Assembly (NCBI GenBank): GCA_947442255.1
Contig: CANEVO010000044.1
Span: forward strand, 1 to 32,065
Length of the DNA stretch: 32,065 bases
DNA from: Opitutia bacterium
GTDB taxonomy: Bacteria; Verrucomicrobiota; Verrucomicrobiae; Opitutales; Opitutaceae
Direction of reading: 5' to 3'
The position numbers and the translations under genes are program-made. A model generated the notes under the pieces. The model was given only the letters and a program-made list of their open reading frames with translations. It made no database searches and had not been told where the DNA came from. Positions within the stretch are counted from its first letter, which is position 1, and every line of letters begins with the position of its first letter. Positions 29,560 to 32,065 of this stretch are shown piece after piece.

Positions 29560-32065
29560 ATGAACCCAGCTGCATGGCCTAGTCACCCCGTGGCCCGACC
29601 GGAGGCGCTTTGTCCCATTCAGCACCGGTGGGGTATCCGCTGTTGGCCCGTCGGATTGGCCTTGGTCGCGGGCTCGCTTCCCGCCGCGCCCGCGCTCGAC
29701 TACAATCGCGACATCCGGCCGATTCTCTCCGAAAATTGTTTCTCCTGTCACGGTCCGGATGAAAAAGCTCGAGAGGCAAAACTGCGGCTTGATGTCGCGG
29801 AGTCAGCCTACGCGGATCGCGACGGCTTTGTTCCCGTCAAGCCGGGGGATCCCGCCGGCAGCGAGGCCTGGCTGCGCCTCACCAGCAACGACGAGGAGGA
29901 AATGATGCCGCCACCGAGGGCACACGAACGGCCGACCGCGGCTCAAAGACAAAAAATCAAGATTTGGATCGAACAGGGCGCAAAGTATGCCGGCCACTGG
30001 TCCTTTGTTCCCCCGGGAAAAGCCCCCTTGCCCGGCGACGCCAATCTCCGCCCCATCGACGCCTTCGTGCAGACCCGACTCGCCACCGAAGGCCTGAAGC
30101 CATCCGCCGAGGCGGATCGCGCCACGCTGATCCGCCGGTCGACACTCGATCTCACCGGCCTGCCACCCTCAGCGGACGACGTGAACGCGTTCGTGCAGGA
30201 CCGCGACCGGCAGGCGTACGAAAAGCTCATCGATCGACTCTTGCAGAGCGAACACTTCGGGGAGCGCATGGCCCTCGACTGGCTCGACTCCGCGCGCTAC
30301 GCGGACACGAACGGTTTTTCCATCGATGGCGGACGTCATCTCTGGCTTTGGCGCGACTGGGTGATCCAGGCCTTCAACGACAATCTGCCTTACGATCGTT
30401 TCCTCGTTGAGCAACTCGCGGGCGACTTGTTGCCGAACCGGACGGAAGCCCAGCTCATCGCCACCGGTTTTCAACGGAACAACATGGTCACGCACGAGGG
30501 CGGCACGATCCCCGAGGAAAATCTGACCAACTACAACGTCGACCGGGTCAAGACGCTCGGTGAGGCCGTTCTCGGGCTCACGCTCGGTTGCGCGCAATGC
30601 CACGATCACAAATTCGATCCGATCACGCAGAAGGAGTACTACCAGATGTTCGCCTTCTTCAATACGCTCAGCGACAAGGGCCTCGACGGGAACGGCGGCG
30701 TGAATCCCGGCCCGCGCATCCAGGCCCACACGGTGCTGCGCTCCAGCGAGGAACCCGGCTTGCGCACGCAACTCGCCGCGCTGGCTGCGGAACTCGCCCA
30801 ACCCGACGCCGGCGTCCTCGCCCGCTGGGAGCAACAGGAACAGGCTCGCCTCAAATCGCGCGGGCGGGAGTTGCAGCTTCATCCGATCAAGGCGTTGAAA
30901 ATTTCCACGCCGGGCCGCGGAGCGGGTTTCGACATCGAAGGTGAAAATCGCGTGCGTTTGCGTCCGACCATCGGCGCCGGCGCCTTCGACATCCTCACTG
31001 AGCTGCCACGGCTCTCCGAATCCATCACCGGTCTGCGCGTCGTCATGCATCCCCTCGCCGACCTCCCGGGGGGCGGCTGGGGGGGTGGCCCGGTCGTGCC
31101 CCGACGCACCCGGCCACGGGAAGCGGAGCCACCCGATACACCGGAAGAGCCGGTCAATGATCCGCCGCTCAAGGGCAGTTTCATGCTCACCGCCATCGCG
31201 GCCACGGCCAGCGCGATTCCCGGCGACCAAGTCGACCTGCACAAACTGCTTTCCATCGCGCGGGTGACAGCGAATTCGTGGGATCCCGCGCATTCGCCGG
31301 CCGGTTGCCTCGATCCACGCAACGACAGCGGGTGGTCGCCGGACCTCGCGGCCACCGGACCGGTTCGCCTCACCGCTACCTTCGCGGAGCCGCTGCGCGC
31401 CGAAACGACGCCGTATTTCACGGTGCAGCTGAATTTTGGCCACGGGAAGAACCTCATCCCGGGCCTCGTTGAACTGCTCGCCGTCACGGGAACCGACGAG
31501 GACACGGACCTGCCGGCCGAAATCCTTGCGGTCCTCGCCACGCCTGCGGCCGGGCGCAGCGCGGAAATGCAAACGACGCTCTGGGCGTATTGCGCCGCGC
31601 ACACGGCGGAACTCGCGCCCAAGCGCGTTGCGCGAGCCAACCTTGAGGAACGCCTCGCGGTACTCACCCAGGAGTTTCCCACCATGGTCATGAACGAATC
31701 CGCCAAACCGCGGGACACCTTCATCCTGAATCGCGGCGATTACTCCCAGCCGACGGTAAAAGTCAGCGCGGGAACCCTCGCCGCGTTGCCGCCGATGCCG
31801 GCCGACGCTCCGGCCAATCGTCTTGGGCTCGCGCAGTGGCTGACCATGAAAAGCCACCCGTTGACCGCCCGTGTCGCCGTGAACCGAATCTGGAAACTAT
31901 TTTTCGGCACCGGCCTGGTGGCGACCGCCGCCGACTTCGGCTCCCAGGGCGAATGGCCCAGCCATCCCGAACTCCTCGACTGGCTGGCGGTGAACTTCAT
32001 GGAGTCGGGTTGGGACGTGAAGGCCCTGACTAGACAAATCGTCCTGTCGCAGACCTACCGCCAAA
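29560..32065 (+). CDS. Exported PSCyt1/DUF1549/DUF1553 protein, partial
   Basis: The frame starts at ATG 29560 (a GTG at 29590 is possible) and is open to the window edge, 835 codons so far. After a signal-like segment (CWPVGLALVAGSLPAAPA) comes a cytochrome-c-like PSCyt1 domain, LDYNRDIRPILSENCFSCHG, with one CxxCH. The DUF1549 (PSCyt2) domain follows: PIDAFVQTRLATEGLKPS, LTGLPPSADDVNAF, HFGERMALDWLDSARYADTN and a second CxxCH in LGCAQCHDHKFDP. A ~350-residue variable middle includes a Gly-rich LPGGGWGGGP stretch. DUF1553 begins near FILNRGDYSQP and continues ANRLGLAQWL and NRIWKLFFGTGLV. These proteins usually precede a DUF1501 gene, expected just outside the window. Role presumed in polysaccharide- or sulfate-related envelope metabolism, unproven. 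Confidence 0.93.
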   Translation, partial: MNPAAWPSHPVARPEALCPIQHRWGIRCWPVGLALVAGSLPAAPALDYNRDIRPILSENCFSCHGPDEKAREAKLRLDVAESAYADRDGFVPVKPGDPAGSEAWLRLTSNDEEEMMPPPRAHERPTAAQRQKIKIWIEQGAKYAGHWSFVPPGKAPLPGDANLRPIDAFVQTRLATEGLKPSAEADRATLIRRSTLDLTGLPPSADDVNAFVQDRDRQAYEKLIDRLLQSEHFGERMALDWLDSARYADTNGFSIDGGRHLWLWRDWVIQAFNDNLPYDRFLVEQLAGDLLPNRTEAQLIATGFQRNNMVTHEGGTIPEENLTNYNVDRVKTLGEAVLGLTLGCAQCHDHKFDPITQKEYYQMFAFFNTLSDKGLDGNGGVNPGPRIQAHTVLRSSEEPGLRTQLAALAAELAQPDAGVLARWEQQEQARLKSRGRELQLHPIKALKISTPGRGAGFDIEGENRVRLRPTIGAGAFDILTELPRLSESITGLRVVMHPLADLPGGGWGGGPVVPRRTRPREAEPPDTPEEPVNDPPLKGSFMLTAIAATASAIPGDQVDLHKLLSIARVTANSWDPAHSPAGCLDPRNDSGWSPDLAATGPVRLTATFAEPLRAETTPYFTVQLNFGHGKNLIPGLVELLAVTGTDEDTDLPAEILAVLATPAAGRSAEMQTTLWAYCAAHTAELAPKRVARANLEERLAVLTQEFPTMVMNESAKPRDTFILNRGDYSQPTVKVSAGTLAALPPMPADAPANRLGLAQWLTMKSHPLTARVAVNRIWKLFFGTGLVATAADFGSQGEWPSHPELLDWLAVNFMESGWDVKALTRQIVLSQTYRQ

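Noticed and set aside
30169..31857. Minus-strand ORF of 562 codons
   Set aside because: It lies opposite the PSCyt1/DUF1549/DUF1553 gene, whose CxxCH and family motifs are clear; the antisense product is low-complexity and Arg-rich.

Overview
The window is high-GC bacterial chromosome and most resembles Verrucomicrobiota, probably Opitutaceae. The evidence is a multidomain DUF1800 protein paired with a Tat-exported DUF1501 protein, a PSCyt1/DUF1549/DUF1553 'planctomycete-type' cytochrome protein, a short 64-residue bS18, and generally weak Shine-Dalgarno sites. This placement comes from gene content only; there is no rRNA here.

Region 1 (1-2210, minus strand) looks eroded. It holds a piece of a response-regulator N-terminus, an Ig-domain surface protein without a recognisable export signal, and a separate fragment duplicating that protein's last ~50 residues. 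Region 2 (2225-5184, minus) is a compact four-gene unit, DUF3570 outer-membrane protein > ApbE-type FMN transferase > TlpA-like thioredoxin > DUF4266 lipoprotein. It looks like a cell-envelope flavinylation/redox module, and the DUF3570 protein carries an ApbE-acceptor-like motif. Region 3 (5265-16139, minus) is a long collinear run: DUF1800 > DUF1501 > a membrane-anchored GspG-like protein > GspG > H > I > J > K > L > M, closed by a hairpin/T-tract terminator. It has the pseudopilin and inner-membrane-platform genes of a type II secretion system but no secretin, ATPase or GspF.

Region 4 (16362-23545) is rich in translation functions: tRNA-Arg(CCT), bS18 with a strong terminator, threonylcarbamoyl-AMP synthase (Sua5 type), leucyl/phenylalanyl-tRNA-protein transferase and the 23S rRNA methyltransferase RlmF. 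They are interspersed with hisC, a HupE/UreJ-like membrane protein and a repeat-rich helical gene broken by three in-frame stops. Region 5 (23569-29367) holds a Tat-exported Gfo/Idh/MocA oxidoreductase, a two-domain ChrA-type transporter, an alkaline-phosphatase-superfamily hydrolase, a GT1-type glycosyltransferase, and a small membrane protein preceded by two possible tiny overlapping ORFs. Region 6 (29560 to the right edge, plus) is a large exported PSCyt1/DUF1549/DUF1553 protein that runs off the window.

No CRISPR array, insertion sequence, prophage or rRNA was seen. The most interesting signals are the flavin-acceptor-like motif beside an ApbE that lacks a canonical metal-site Asp, the DUF1800/DUF1501 pair fused in layout to a T2SS pseudopilin operon with a leaderless GspG mimic, the decayed tandem C-terminal module, and the triple-stop gene.
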